A DNA stretch of 64,000 nucleotides from Anabaena sp. FACHB-1237 (GTDB taxonomy: Bacteria > Cyanobacteriota > Cyanobacteriia > Cyanobacteriales > Nostocaceae): contig NZ_JACJPV010000020.1 of assembly GCF_014696225.1 (NCBI RefSeq), positions 1 through 64,000 of the forward strand, written 5' to 3'. This document shows positions 9,954 to 19,409 of the stretch, piece after piece. The notes beneath the pieces are model-generated. The model was not told the origin of the DNA and ran no database searches. It saw only the letters and a list, made by a program, of their open reading frames with translations. The translations under genes and the position numbers were made by a program. Position 1 is the stretch's first letter. Every line of letters begins with the position of its first letter.

Positions 9954-11120
9954 ATGAAACTGGCAGCAAGAGTAAGTCAGGTGACTCCCTCGATCACCTT
10001 AGCGATCGCCGCTAAAGCTAAGTCTATGAAGGCTGAAGGTATAGATGTTTGTAGTTTTAGCGCTGGAGAACCAGATTTTGATACTCCAGCCCACATCAAA
10101 GCAGCCGCCGCAAAGGCTTTGGATGAGGCTAAAACTAAGTATGGACCTGCAGCAGGTGAACCTGGGTTAAGGGAAGCGATCGCCCAAAAACTCCAAAAAG
10201 ATAATGGTCTCAATTATCAATCAGAGAATGTCCTTGTAACTAATGGCGGTAAACATTCTCTCTACAATTTAATTGTGGCACTAGTTGACCCCGGTGATGA
10301 AGTCATTATCCCCGCTCCCTACTGGTTAAGTTATCCCGAAATGGTAACATTAGCTGGTGGGAAGTCTGTGATCGTTCACACAGATGCCTCCACAGGCTAT
10401 AAAATCACTCCAGAACAACTGAAAAAGGCAATTACCCCAAAAACTAAGTTATTTGTCCTTAACTCGCCTTCTAACCCCACTGGTATGGTATATACTCCGG
10501 AGGAAATTAAGGCGTTAGCTCAGGTAATAATTGATGCAGATATTTTAGTGGTTTCCGATGAAATCTACGAGAAAATCCTGTATGATGGTGCAGAACATAT
10601 CAGTATTGGTTCTTTAGGTGCGGAAATTTTCGCCAGAACTTTAATTAGTAATGGTTTTGCTAAAGGTTATTCTATGACTGGTTGGCGACTGGGTTATTTA
10701 GCAGGACCTATAGAAATTATTAAGGCTGCTAGTACCATTCAAGGTCATAGTACATCTAATGTTTGCACTTTTGCTCAATATGGAGCGATCGCCGCTTTAC
10801 AAAGTTCTCAAGAATGTGTAGAGGAAATGCGTCAGGCTTTTGCTAAACGTCGTCAAGTCATGTTTAAACGACTTAATAGTATTCCTGGGTTAAGTTGTCC
10901 TAAACCAGACGGTGCTTTCTACTTATTTCCAGATATCAGTAAAACTGGACTAAAATCCTTAGAGTTTTGTAATCTATTATTAGCAGAACAACAAGTAGCA
11001 GTTATTCCTGGAGTAGCTTTTGGTGCGGATAACAATGTTCGTCTTTCCTATGCCACAGATATGGCTACAATTGAAAAAGGTATGGATAGATTAGAGAAGT
11101 TTGTCCGTTCTCGAATTTAG
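9954..11120 (+). CDS. aspC: Aspartate aminotransferase-type PLP enzyme
   Basis: 388-aa fold-type I aminotransferase, expected to convert aspartate and 2-oxoglutarate to oxaloacetate and glutamate. The family signatures are clear: [15 protein letters not shown] near the N-terminus, [15 protein letters not shown] (about 174-188), and the PLP-binding lysine in [20 protein letters not shown] (about residue 237). Closest to the bacterial Ib-type enzymes, some of which also accept prephenate. HIP1 sites lie inside the gene. A purine-rich AAAGAAGA precedes the ATG. Confidence 0.93.
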   Translation: MKLAARVSQVTPSITLAIAAKAKSMKAEGIDVCSFSAGEPDFDTPAHIKAAAAKALDEAKTKYGPAAGEPGLREAIAQKLQKDNGLNYQSENVLVTNGGKHSLYNLIVALVDPGDEVIIPAPYWLSYPEMVTLAGGKSVIVHTDASTGYKITPEQLKKAITPKTKLFVLNSPSNPTGMVYTPEEIKALAQVIIDADILVVSDEIYEKILYDGAEHISIGSLGAEIFARTLISNGFAKGYSMTGWRLGYLAGPIEIIKAASTIQGHSTSNVCTFAQYGAIAALQSSQECVEEMRQAFAKRRQVMFKRLNSIPGLSCPKPDGAFYLFPDISKTGLKSLEFCNLLLAEQQVAVIPGVAFGADNNVRLSYATDMATIEKGMDRLEKFVRSRI

Positions 11121-11306
11121 CACTTAGGAGTCATCGAGTAGGGGTAAAGCGTAATGCTCATTGGTGTCAACTTAATGTAAAACCCTTAATAAATAGGGAG
11201 GACAAAGGGGATGGCGCGGAATGCACTGCTTGCTATAGGCCATAGCTTTACTCCCACCAGAGGCGATGGCTAGTAGATCACGATGTACCTACCTGACCAA
11301 AAATCT

Positions 11307-11347
11307 GGGATACAAGCCCCGTCCTAGAAGGACGGGGCTTGTATCCC
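11307..11347. repeat. Perfect 19-bp-stem palindrome (IS200/IS605-end-like), family E
   Basis: GGGATACAAGCCCCGTCCT pairs with its exact complement across a 3-base loop. A half-copy, ACGGGGCTTGTATCGCAG, occurs at 59283-59301 just after a transposase C-terminus. Downstream at 11361-11400, CACCGCACCTTGAGGTCGG and AGTATGTCAATTC resemble the right end of IS200/IS605-type elements, so this is probably a relic of such an element. It could also act as a terminator for aspC. Confidence 0.6.
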
Positions 11348-11400
11348 ATTATGTTCGGTCAAGAATCACCGCACCTTGAGGTCGGTAAGTATGTCAATTC

Positions 11401-11904
11401 TTACTTTACTTCTGTAATTTTTAACCTATAAGGAAAATATTGATCTTTATCGTAAGAACCAACCCAAATTTTATATGTCCCTTCTAGCCATTCTCCAACA
11501 ATACCGGGGTTTTGACGATCAAAGTCATCATTACACCAAGTTCCCCCAGGTCCTTTAATGATCATTGTAGTATCCGCAGGACTTTCTACTTGTAATTTTA
11601 AATAGTCAAATCTGCTCTGTAGCGTTAAAGTGTGATCAGGATCTTTGTCTACAAATCCCTTGCACGTTCCAATGGGTTGAGTTTCCTTTTGACCAGATAT
11701 TTCAACTGCTGGTACTGAACCACCGCTCATCCCTGTCATTATTAAAGGATCTGGTGTAAATGAATGTTTAATAGTGACATCAGCAAACATCGGTAATTTT
11801 TGTTTGGTTTCACCAATTGCTGGATTATTAGTGATTAGACTAATAGATAGTATGATTAAGGATGATTTGACTAATTTTCCTAATTTATTAGAAGTATTAG
11901 ACAT
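11401..11904 (-). CDS. Secreted protein with PPC-like domain
   Basis: 167-aa protein with a signal peptide (VKSSLIILSISLITNNPAIG, residues about 12-31) and a beta-rich mature region. GTCKGFVDKDPDHTLTLQ, followed by YLKLQVESPADTTMII and the ending GEWLEGTYKIWVGSYDK, resembles the small secreted beta-sandwich (pre-peptidase C-terminal-like) proteins common in cyanobacteria. The two Cys (GTCKG and TWCND) could form a disulfide. It is probably periplasmic or extracellular; function unknown. The gene stands alone. Confidence 0.7.
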   Translation of the reverse strand: MSNTSNKLGKLVKSSLIILSISLITNNPAIGETKQKLPMFADVTIKHSFTPDPLIMTGMSGGSVPAVEISGQKETQPIGTCKGFVDKDPDHTLTLQSRFDYLKLQVESPADTTMIIKGPGGTWCNDDFDRQNPGIVGEWLEGTYKIWVGSYDKDQYFPYRLKITEVK

Positions 11905-12241
11905 TTTATTTGCTTAGTTATTTGCTTAGTTTTCTTAATATTAGTCCACAGTTAGTTATGTTCAAATAAAATATAGAGGACTGTTAACTACAATTAAAAG
12001 TTCCTATTATCAATCCTAAATTATTAGACATCCGGTGGGAAACAATGTAGAGATGTTGCATATATATAATTTTATAGACAAAATTATACACACATAAACA
12101 AACTTTTACAAGATATTTAGGGGTAAAAAAGAGTAAATTTGCTACAAAATTTACAAAATTAGTCATCTCTATAAACACAGCCTAATATTAGCATATTTAC
12201 CGTAAAATACCCGCAAAAATCATTGTATTCGTGCATCCTTT
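11905..12241. other. Intergenic, no gene recognised
   Basis: AT-rich. The only minus-strand frame (11984-12178) is low-complexity and unconvincing. It is bounded on the right by a TnpB remnant. Confidence 0.4.
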
Positions 12242-12487
12242 TCTGATAAAATTAGACAAGGAAAAAATGAGTCTATATTAAGCACTGGAGAGGTTTTTAA
12301 GAATCCTAAAAATTATGGTCAAAATTTAGAAAAATTAAAGAAACTCTCCAGAACTTATGCTAGAAAAAATCAAGGCTCAAATAATAAACACAAAGCTAAA
12401 ATTAAACTAGCTAGACATCATACGACTATATCATCCCCAAATCGCAAGGTGGAAAGGATGAGTTACAGGCTTTCTCATATATTTTGA
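12242..12487 (+). pseudogene. TnpB (IS200/IS605 OrfB) remnant
   Basis: The plus strand in this frame reads STGEVFKNPKNYGQNLEKL, then KKLSRTYARKNQGSNNKHKA and KIKLARHH. This matches the central helical region of TnpB proteins (the PKxYRxxLKKLKKxQRxxSRKxKGSNNRxKAKxKLAR block). It has no start, and after LARHH the similarity ends and a stop follows at 12485. It is a fragment of an RNA-guided nuclease gene from a dead IS605-type element, lying just before rseP. Confidence 0.75.
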
Positions 12488-12499
12488 TTAACTTTCACT

Positions 12500-13600
12500 A
12501 TGTCAGTTTTAGCAGCGATCGCCGTTTTGGCAGTTTTGATTTTAGTACACGAGTTAGGTCACTTCCTAGCAGCACGTTCTCAAGGCATATATGCTAACCG
12601 TTTTTCTTTGGGTTTTGGTCCAGTTTTACTGAAATACCAAGGATCACAGACAGAATATACCATTAGGGCTTTTCCCTTGGGGGGGTTTGTAGGTTTTCCC
12701 GATGATGATCCAGATAGTGAAATCCCGCCTAATGATCCTAATTTATTAAGAAATCGTCCCATTTTTGATCGAGCGATCGTCATTAGTGCTGGTGTAATTG
12801 CTAATTTGATTTTTGCCTATTTAATGTTAGCGTTACAGTTAGGAATTGTAGGAGTACCTGAAAAATTTAATTATCAACCTGGTGTAATTGTTAAACCTGT
12901 CAATGAACAATCTGTAGCCTATCAAGCAGGAATTAGAGAAGGTGATATAATTCTAGCAATTAATGGTCAAGAATTGCCTACAGGTAAAGAAGCAACATCA
13001 TTAATTACGAAAGAAATTCAAAACCATCCCCAACAGGAAATAGAGGTAAAAATTCAACGTCAAAATCAACAAAATGCCCTGAAAATCACACCACAATCTA
13101 ATCCTCAAGGTAAAGGTGTAGTGGGAATTGAATTAGTTGCTAATGGCAAAGCCAGCTATCGTCGTGCTAAAGATGTAGGCGAGATTTTTAATCTAGCATC
13201 TAATCGTTTTCAACAATTAGTGGTGGGAACATTTCAAGGTTTTGGACAATTAGTGACTAATTTTCAAGAAACTGTAGGACAAGTTTCTGGACCTGTAAAA
13301 ATTGTCAAAATTGGTGCAGAATTGGCAGCTAATGATAGTAGTAATTTACTATCTTTTGCCGCAATTATTAGCATTAATTTGGCAATTATTAATATTTTAC
13401 CATTACCGGCATTAGATGGTGGACAATTAGCATTTTTGTTAATTGAAGGTTTATTAGGAAAACCCTTACCTAATAAAATTCAAGAAGGGGTCATGCAAAC
13501 TGGTTTAGTCTTACTATTAGGATTAGGAATTTTCTTAATAGTGAAAGAAACAACACAATTAACCTTTCAATTAGAATGGGTACAAAAGTTGTTACAATAA
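12500..13600 (+). CDS. rseP: RseP-type site-2 metalloprotease (M50)
   Basis: 366-aa intramembrane zinc protease. The HExxH motif is HELGH at residues 17-21 in the first membrane helix, and the third ligand motif is in PLPALDGGQLAFL (about 302-314). A PDZ domain (about 110-200: QSVAYQAGIREGDIILAING) lies between. Family members cut membrane-bound anti-sigma factors or clear signal peptides; the natural substrate here is unknown. The length is that of the cyanobacterial single-PDZ form. A HIP1 site lies within the first codons. Confidence 0.93.
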   Translation: MSVLAAIAVLAVLILVHELGHFLAARSQGIYANRFSLGFGPVLLKYQGSQTEYTIRAFPLGGFVGFPDDDPDSEIPPNDPNLLRNRPIFDRAIVISAGVIANLIFAYLMLALQLGIVGVPEKFNYQPGVIVKPVNEQSVAYQAGIREGDIILAINGQELPTGKEATSLITKEIQNHPQQEIEVKIQRQNQQNALKITPQSNPQGKGVVGIELVANGKASYRRAKDVGEIFNLASNRFQQLVVGTFQGFGQLVTNFQETVGQVSGPVKIVKIGAELAANDSSNLLSFAAIISINLAIINILPLPALDGGQLAFLLIEGLLGKPLPNKIQEGVMQTGLVLLLGLGIFLIVKETTQLTFQLEWVQKLLQ

Positions 13601-13610
13601 GTTAAACCGT

Positions 13611-13636
13611 AGGTGCGTTAATATAACGCACCTTTA
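13611..13636 (+). terminator. Hairpin after rseP
   Basis: AGGTGCGTTA-ATA-TAACGCACCT perfect stem followed by TTAAAAA. It belongs to the GTGCG palindromes seen at 14826 and elsewhere, so it may be a repeat that serves as a terminator. Confidence 0.65.
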
Positions 13637-13675
13637 AAAACCTCATCTAAAAAGTTATTCGTTGCATAAAATCAG

Positions 13676-14719
13676 ATGAAATCAGAAACAATATCAGATT
13701 TAAAAAATAAAATTATTCTTGGGGATAATTTATCTATACTCAAACAAATAGAAAATGATACTTTTGATTTAATCATTACATCACCGCCATATTTTCAGCA
13801 ACGTAATTATGGTAATGGTGATTTAGGTATAGGTAATGAAACAACTGAAGCAGAATATTTAAAAAACATCCTCACAGTTTTTTGGGAATGTGTGCGCGTT
13901 TTAAAGAAAACTGGAATCATAGTTTTTAATTTAGGAGACAAATATATTAACGGTAGTTTATCTCTAATTCCTTATAAATTTGCAATTCAAGCCACAGAAA
14001 ATCAAGAAAATAAAAATATTTTTCTGATTAATCAAATTACATGGTCAAAACTTAATCCTACACCACGTCAAGACAAAAGAAAATTAATTCAAGCTACAGA
14101 ACCTTTTTTCATATTTGCTAAATCAAAAGATTATTACTTGAATGTAGATAATTATTTACAACATTTAGATAGTTTTAACAAAAGCGTTAAAAGTAGGCCA
14201 TCGGATAAATTAGGTAAAAAATATCTGGAATTAATTAAAAATTCTGATTTAAGTGAAGAACAAAAAAATAATGCAATTAAAGCATTAAATCAAGCTATTT
14301 TAGCAGTACACAATGGAGAAATTGAAGGATTTAGGATGAAAATTCATGGTGTACATAAATTAGCTTATGGTGGACAAGATGGAGGAAGAAATAACCAAAT
14401 CAAAAATAATGGTTTTACTATTATTAGAATTTTAGGAAATGCGATGAAAAAAGACATCATTGAAAGTCCAGTAGAAATTACCAAAAATAATCATCATCCA
14501 GCAGTTTATCCTCTATATATTATTCAAGAATTGATTAAATTATTATCTCAAGAAGAAGATTTTGTTCTTGATCCTTTTTGTGGTAGTGGTACAACTTGTA
14601 TCGCAGCTAGAAATTTACAGAGAAATTATTTAGGAATAGAAATAAATCCTGATTATGTAAACTTAGCTAATAACCGTATGCAAGAATCTCATTCTCAACA
14701 ACAGGAGTTATTTATATGA
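13676..14719 (+). CDS. Site-specific DNA methyltransferase, N4-cytosine/N6-adenine (beta class)
   Basis: 347-aa SAM-dependent DNA methyltransferase. The catalytic motif IV is TSPPY (residues 35-39), the form usual in N4-cytosine enzymes. Motif I lies near the C-terminus, DPFCGSGTTCIAARNLQRNY (from about 299), followed by GIEINPDY. This motif order (IV before I) places it in the beta class. There is no restriction endonuclease or specificity gene next to it, so it looks like an orphan methylase. The target cannot be read from the sequence. Very AT-rich with frequent Asn/Lys codons. Confidence 0.9.
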   Translation: MKSETISDLKNKIILGDNLSILKQIENDTFDLIITSPPYFQQRNYGNGDLGIGNETTEAEYLKNILTVFWECVRVLKKTGIIVFNLGDKYINGSLSLIPYKFAIQATENQENKNIFLINQITWSKLNPTPRQDKRKLIQATEPFFIFAKSKDYYLNVDNYLQHLDSFNKSVKSRPSDKLGKKYLELIKNSDLSEEQKNNAIKALNQAILAVHNGEIEGFRMKIHGVHKLAYGGQDGGRNNQIKNNGFTIIRILGNAMKKDIIESPVEITKNNHHPAVYPLYIIQELIKLLSQEEDFVLDPFCGSGTTCIAARNLQRNYLGIEINPDYVNLANNRMQESHSQQQELFI

Positions 14720-14825
14720 AATATTCCTTTGCGCCTAACGCACTGAAAGTGCTTCGCTAATGCGTCTTTGCGCGAAACCAGAATCAAAATGTGGTTCATG
14801 TACCTGAAAATTGCTGTAAACTGTA

Positions 14826-14854
14826 GGGTGCGTTATACTATCGTTAACGCACCT
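14826..14854 (+). repeat. GTGCGTTA palindrome
   Basis: GGTGCGTTA faces TAACGCACC across 9 bases. It is related to 13611, to 16333-16372 and to the GGTGCGTCAGA palindromes at 38893 and 47342. Confidence 0.6.
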
Positions 14855-14884
14855 TAATCATATTCAAAATTCAAAACTATCAGT

Positions 14885-15544
14885 GTGACTAAAAAATCAT
14901 TAACTCAAAAACAAAGAGCGTTAAAAATTCTCTCTCGACTAAAAGAATTGTATCCTGATGCAACCTGTTCTTTAAATTATGAAACTCCAGTACAATTATT
15001 AGTAGCAACTATCCTTTCTGCACAATGTACAGATGAAAGAGTAAATAAAGTGACTCCAGTATTATTTGGGCGTTTTCCTGATGCGGAAAGTTTAGCAAAT
15101 GCGGATATATTAGAATTAGAAGAAATAGTCCGCTCCACAGGGTTTTATCGCAATAAAGCTAAAAATATTAAAGCTGCTTGTAGAATTATTGTTAATGAAT
15201 TTAATTCCATAGTTCCTAATACCATGGAACAATTATTAAAACTTCCAGGAGTAGCGAGAAAAACCGCAAATGTAGTTTTAGCCCATGCCTATGGAATAAA
15301 TGCTGGAGTGACGGTAGATACTCATGTTAAACGATTAACCCAAAGATTAGGATTAACCACAAATACTGAACCAATTACTATTGAAAAAGACTTAATGGCA
15401 TTATTACCCCAGCCAGATTGGGAAAATTGGTCTATTAGATTAATATATCATGGTCGGGCAGTTTGTCAAGCGCGATCGCCTAGTTGTGATATTTGTCAAT
15501 TAGGCGATTTATGTGAGATGAAATTTCCTGATAAAAATAGTTAG
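14885..15544 (+). CDS. nth: Endonuclease III
   Basis: 219-aa base-excision-repair glycosylase/AP lyase acting on oxidised pyrimidines. The helix-hairpin-helix is LLKLPGVARKTANVVLAHAY, with the catalytic Lys at about residue 126, and the catalytic Asp is in VDTHVKR (about 145). The C-terminal [4Fe-4S] ligands are C-x6-C-x2-C-x5-C in CQARSPSCDICQLGDLC. The start is GTG at 14885 (GTG ACT AAA); no earlier in-frame start fits, and the N-terminus aligns with the family. A HIP1-like GCGATCGCC overlaps the cluster region. Confidence 0.95.
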   Translation: MTKKSLTQKQRALKILSRLKELYPDATCSLNYETPVQLLVATILSAQCTDERVNKVTPVLFGRFPDAESLANADILELEEIVRSTGFYRNKAKNIKAACRIIVNEFNSIVPNTMEQLLKLPGVARKTANVVLAHAYGINAGVTVDTHVKRLTQRLGLTTNTEPITIEKDLMALLPQPDWENWSIRLIYHGRAVCQARSPSCDICQLGDLCEMKFPDKNS

Positions 15545-16392
15545 AATTATCAGAAAATAAAGGAGTAGAATATAATTGTAAATAAATATATTATATTAAT
15601 TAAACTCCTTTTTTACAAGATACTCCTCATTTAATTAGTTCTCAGGTTTGGAAAACATTTATTTAGCTCGGTTTGTTTTATATTACCAAATTTATCATTT
15701 AGATGATCCTTATAAATATTCACTATGCAAACTCTATAATGATTTAATTATGGAAATTCAAAATCTTTTTCAAGCAGATATCTAACATCAATAATTCCAC
15801 TTTCATTCAACTTTAATTTATATATCAATATATTTAATAAAATCTTAAATCTATTAAACCCATTATTTACGCAAGAAGTATTATAAGTATATATTTACTC
15901 TCTTTACCACTGAAAGTATAATCTAAAATTATTAATTAAAGGAAATAGTTTTAAAATATCTAACATTAAACAAATTTTCCTTAACATTTTTTTAATAATT
16001 AATTGAGAAATATTCTTATTTATCAACGCTATTGCAATATTTTCAGCGATCTGGTATCATGGTGAACATAGAGTAGAATTAGCCTTGCTTTGTCAAATTG
16101 TACAACTTACAAAACTTAACAATAGTCAATTGCTAAAACCCTTAACTTATAAGACTTACAAAAACTGACACTAGAAAAATATACAAAACTTAATCACTAC
16201 TAAAAAAGTTTTGATCAAAAATTTCAGAAAAAATTTTCTACTCAAAAAATGGGTACTTGACAAAAGTGAAATTTTATGGTATTGAACATCAAAATTAAAC
16301 GTAGATGGACGCTGATAAACGCAAATATTGTAGAGTGCGTCAATGAAATGTAACGCACTATCCTTAATAGTAATTTTTTCCTCCCTAACCAA
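15545..16392. other. Intergenic region with a gene remnant
   Basis: About 850 bp without an intact gene. AAAGGAGT at 15560 can pair with ACTCCTTT at 15605, followed by T's, which may terminate nth. A protein remnant is at 15616-15785. A GTGCGTC/ACGCAC palindrome is at 16333-16372. The rest is AT-rich and unassigned. Confidence 0.45.
15616..15785 (+). pseudogene. Frameshifted remnant of an unidentified protein
   Basis: One frame reads QDTPHLISSQVWKTFI up to a stop at 15664. The next frame continues as LARFVLYYQIYHLDDPYKY and then SLCKLYNDLIMEIQNLFQ before a stop at 15783. The two pieces join smoothly across a one-base shift near 15663 and have the look of a real protein C-terminus. I do not recognise the family. 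Confidence 0.45.
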
Positions 16393-17274
16393 TTAATGAT
16401 GAAAACGAATCCCGATAAAAACATCATAGATAAATTGCAGAAAGTCCTTTTTCTGCCATAAACCCGTAGTTTGTGGACTACCTTTTTCATCCAACAAAGG
16501 CTTCATTAAATAATAGGCAGGTTGATAATTATACCAAGGAATTGAAGGCCATAAATGATGAATTAAATGATAATTTTGCCCCAAGATTAACACATTTAAT
16601 ATCTTACCAGGATATACGCGGGCATTTTTCCAGCGATCGCGTTCTACAAAAGGACGATGGGGTAAATAATCAAAAAAGAAACCCAAAGTAAAACCCACCA
16701 AAAACGCCGGAATAAACCAAAAATTGAGAATGTATCCCAAAAAATGCTGCTGGATAGAAATATAGAAAATACCAATAATAATTAACCTACTAATAAACCA
16801 TTCCAGTAACTCATACTTCCGCCATAATTTACGTTTAAAAAAGAAGATTTCATGGTACAAAAATCTTACAGGAATTAACCATAATGGACCACCTGTAGAA
16901 ACATAATGATCCGGATCATCTTCAGGGTGATTTACATTACCATGATGTTGTAAATGTACCCGTGTAAATACTGGAAAGACAAAGGCCAAAATTAAAGCAC
17001 TACAATGGCCTAAAATGGCATTAATAATAGGATTACGATGGGCTGATTGATGACAAGCATCATGAATAATAGTTCCAGAACAGTGTATAGCCAATGTATT
17101 AATACTAAAGCATATCCAATCTGGCCAGTCCCACATCCAATAACCAAAGTTAGATAAAACTAACATTATTACCACAACTATAAACAATAATAATGTAGGA
17201 TTAAAATCACCAGGAGGTGATAAAAGTTCTTTGGGGGGAATACTCAGTGGCTTTTTTGCCTCCACTGTCAACAT
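16393..17274 (-). CDS. crtR: Beta-carotene hydroxylase, CrtR type
   Basis: 293-aa di-iron membrane hydroxylase of the fatty-acid-desaturase superfamily. It adds 3-hydroxyl groups to beta-carotene (zeaxanthin) or related carotenes in cyanobacterial membranes. The three histidine boxes are visible: HDACHQSAHR (about 72-81), HLQHHGNVNH (about 109-118) and HLIHHLWP (about 238-245). Four or so hydrophobic segments flank them. A desaturase acting on lipids is the alternative, but the N-terminus and the FFFDYLPHRPF segment fit CrtR. It is read divergently from pyruvate kinase with about 180 bp between the likely starts. Confidence 0.9.
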   Translation of the reverse strand: MLTVEAKKPLSIPPKELLSPPGDFNPTLLLFIVVVIMLVLSNFGYWMWDWPDWICFSINTLAIHCSGTIIHDACHQSAHRNPIINAILGHCSALILAFVFPVFTRVHLQHHGNVNHPEDDPDHYVSTGGPLWLIPVRFLYHEIFFFKRKLWRKYELLEWFISRLIIIGIFYISIQQHFLGYILNFWFIPAFLVGFTLGFFFDYLPHRPFVERDRWKNARVYPGKILNVLILGQNYHLIHHLWPSIPWYNYQPAYYLMKPLLDEKGSPQTTGLWQKKDFLQFIYDVFIGIRFHH

Positions 17275-17453
17275 TCTTAACTCCTTGCATGATCAAATAT
17301 TAAGAATTATAAATTAATATTCATCAATAGTAAAGTTATGTAAACTTTCCCCTGACTATTGTTAACTGCTGATCATTGAACGTGGCTGTGAATGAAAAAA
17401 CAGATCCCAGTCATTTTAAGATTATTTCCCAGATAGACCCGAAAACTACCCCT

Positions 17454-19223
17454 ATGCAATTAAGAGATTCTCTGCGTCGTACTAAAATCGTTGCTACTGT
17501 TGGACCTGCTACTAGTAGTCCTGAAATGCTTAAAGCTATTATAGAAGCTGGAGCAACAACTTTACGGTTAAATTTTTCTCATGGTACACATGAAGACCAT
17601 CAACGTAGTATTAGATTAATTCGGCAAACAGCATTTGAACTGAATCGTCCAGTAGCAATTCTGCAAGATTTACAAGGTCCAAAAATACGTTTAGGTAAAT
17701 TTGAACATGGTTCGATAATGGTCTCGAAAGGCGATCGCTTTACCTTAACAAATCGTCCTGTAATTGGCAATGAAGAAATTAGTTGTGTTACTTACGAATA
17801 TTTAGCAGCAGAAGTTCCCGTAGGTGCAAAAATACTACTCGATGATGGCAAAGTAGAAATGGTTGTAGAAGAAATTAACCGGGAAAAAGGGGACTTACAT
17901 TGTCGTGTTACCGTTGCGGGTAAACTTTCTAACAGCAAAGGAGTTAACTTTCCCGGAGTTTACTTATCCATTAAACCCATGACAGACAAAGACAAAGAAG
18001 ACTTAATGTTTGGTCTGGACCAAGGTGTAGACTGGGTAGCATTATCCTTTGTGCGTAATCCTCAAGATATCATAGAAATCAAAGAACTGATTTCCAGCAC
18101 CGGAAAAAGCGTTCCCGTAGTGGCTAAAATCGAAAAACATGAAGCAATTGAACAAATGGAAGCAGTTCTAGCTTTATGTGATGGAGTAATGGTAGCACGA
18201 GGCGACTTAGGAGTAGAACTTCCTGCCGAAGATGTTCCAGTATTACAAAAAAGACTAATTGCTACCGCGAACCGTTTGGGTATTCCCATCATTACCGCCA
18301 CCCAAATGTTAGATAGTATGGTAAATAACCCTCGTCCTACTCGTGCGGAAGTATCAGACGTTGCTAATGCTATCCTCGATGGTACGGATGCGGTAATGTT
18401 ATCTAATGAAACGGCTGTAGGTAGTTATCCTGTGGAAGCTGTAGCCACGATGGCGAAAATTGCTGAACGGATAGAACAGGAAGAAGCAGAAAACACTAAT
18501 TCCCGTCAGTCCAGAGATAAAAGACGTTCTATACCCAATGCTATCAGTCAAGCGGTAGGTCAAATTGCGGAAAATTTAGGGGCATCTGCCATTATGACTT
18601 TAACACAAACTGGGGCAACTGCTCGCAATGTGTCTAAGTTCCGGCCTAAGACTCCTATTTTAGCCATTACACCCCATGTCAACGTAGCCAGACAATTACA
18701 ATTAGTTTGGGGTGTTAAACCCTTATTAGTGTTAGAATTACCTTCCACTGGTCAAACATTCCAAGCGGCTATTAACGTTGCTCAGGAAAAAGGGTTATTA
18801 ATAGAAGGTGACTTAGTAGTAATGACTGCGGGTACGCTTCAAGGTGTTTCTGGTTCTACAGACTTGATTAAAGTGGAAGTAGTTACTGCTGTATTAGGAC
18901 AAGGTATAGGTTTAGGACAAGGTTCTGTCAGTGGCCGCGCACGAGTAGCTCATAATGCTATGGATGTGAGTAATTTTACTCCTGGTGATATTTTAGTGGC
19001 ATCACGTACAGGTGTTGATTTTGTTGATGCTATTCGCAAGGCTAGTGGTATTATTACTGAGGATGAAAGTCTCACAAGTCACGCAGCAGTCATTGGTTTA
19101 CGTTTAGGTGTACCAGTAATTGTAGGTGTAAAAGAAGCAACGCAAGTAATTAAAGATGGCGCAATATTAACTTTAGATATGCAGCGCGGTTTAGTATATT
19201 CTGGTGCTGTAGGTACACCTTAA
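17454..19223 (+). CDS. pyk: Pyruvate kinase with C-terminal phosphohistidine-like domain
   Basis: Converts PEP and ADP to pyruvate and ATP. The frame is open from a TTG at 17376, but I prefer the ATG at 17454, giving MQLRDSLRRTKIVATVGPAT, the usual start (589 aa). The catalytic barrel contains LRLNFSHG, the Lys/Glu signature VVAKIEKHEAIE, VARGDLGVELP and ATQMLDSMV. After the allosteric C-domain an extra domain of about 90 aa appears (GDILVASRTGVDFVDAI and TSHAAVIGLRLGVPVIVG), homologous to the phosphohistidine domain of PEP synthase/PPDK. Such C-terminal extensions are known in Bacillus-type pyruvate kinases and in many cyanobacterial ones. Confidence 0.95.
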   Translation: MQLRDSLRRTKIVATVGPATSSPEMLKAIIEAGATTLRLNFSHGTHEDHQRSIRLIRQTAFELNRPVAILQDLQGPKIRLGKFEHGSIMVSKGDRFTLTNRPVIGNEEISCVTYEYLAAEVPVGAKILLDDGKVEMVVEEINREKGDLHCRVTVAGKLSNSKGVNFPGVYLSIKPMTDKDKEDLMFGLDQGVDWVALSFVRNPQDIIEIKELISSTGKSVPVVAKIEKHEAIEQMEAVLALCDGVMVARGDLGVELPAEDVPVLQKRLIATANRLGIPIITATQMLDSMVNNPRPTRAEVSDVANAILDGTDAVMLSNETAVGSYPVEAVATMAKIAERIEQEEAENTNSRQSRDKRRSIPNAISQAVGQIAENLGASAIMTLTQTGATARNVSKFRPKTPILAITPHVNVARQLQLVWGVKPLLVLELPSTGQTFQAAINVAQEKGLLIEGDLVVMTAGTLQGVSGSTDLIKVEVVTAVLGQGIGLGQGSVSGRARVAHNAMDVSNFTPGDILVASRTGVDFVDAIRKASGIITEDESLTSHAAVIGLRLGVPVIVGVKEATQVIKDGAILTLDMQRGLVYSGAVGTP

Positions 19224-19409
19224 AAACTGGGAGTCGGGAATTAGTAAAATTAGTCGCTTTTAACCAACTTCAGCTTTTAGACAGGGAATTTATCCCGTAG
19301 CTAGTGTTAGGAGTGGGGAATTACTAAAAACCATAGCCCGACTGGGGATTCCTCTGTCTAATAATTTTTCGCCGACTCCCGACTCCCCACTACACTAATA
19401 CATAATAAT

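Noticed and set aside
11984-12178. Minus-strand 64-codon frame
   Set aside because: Low-complexity, no ribosome-binding site and no family resemblance.
16171-16490. Two minus-strand frames beyond the 3' end of crtR
   Set aside because: Phe/Lys/Ile-rich AT-driven frames, overlapping crtR in another frame, without start signals.
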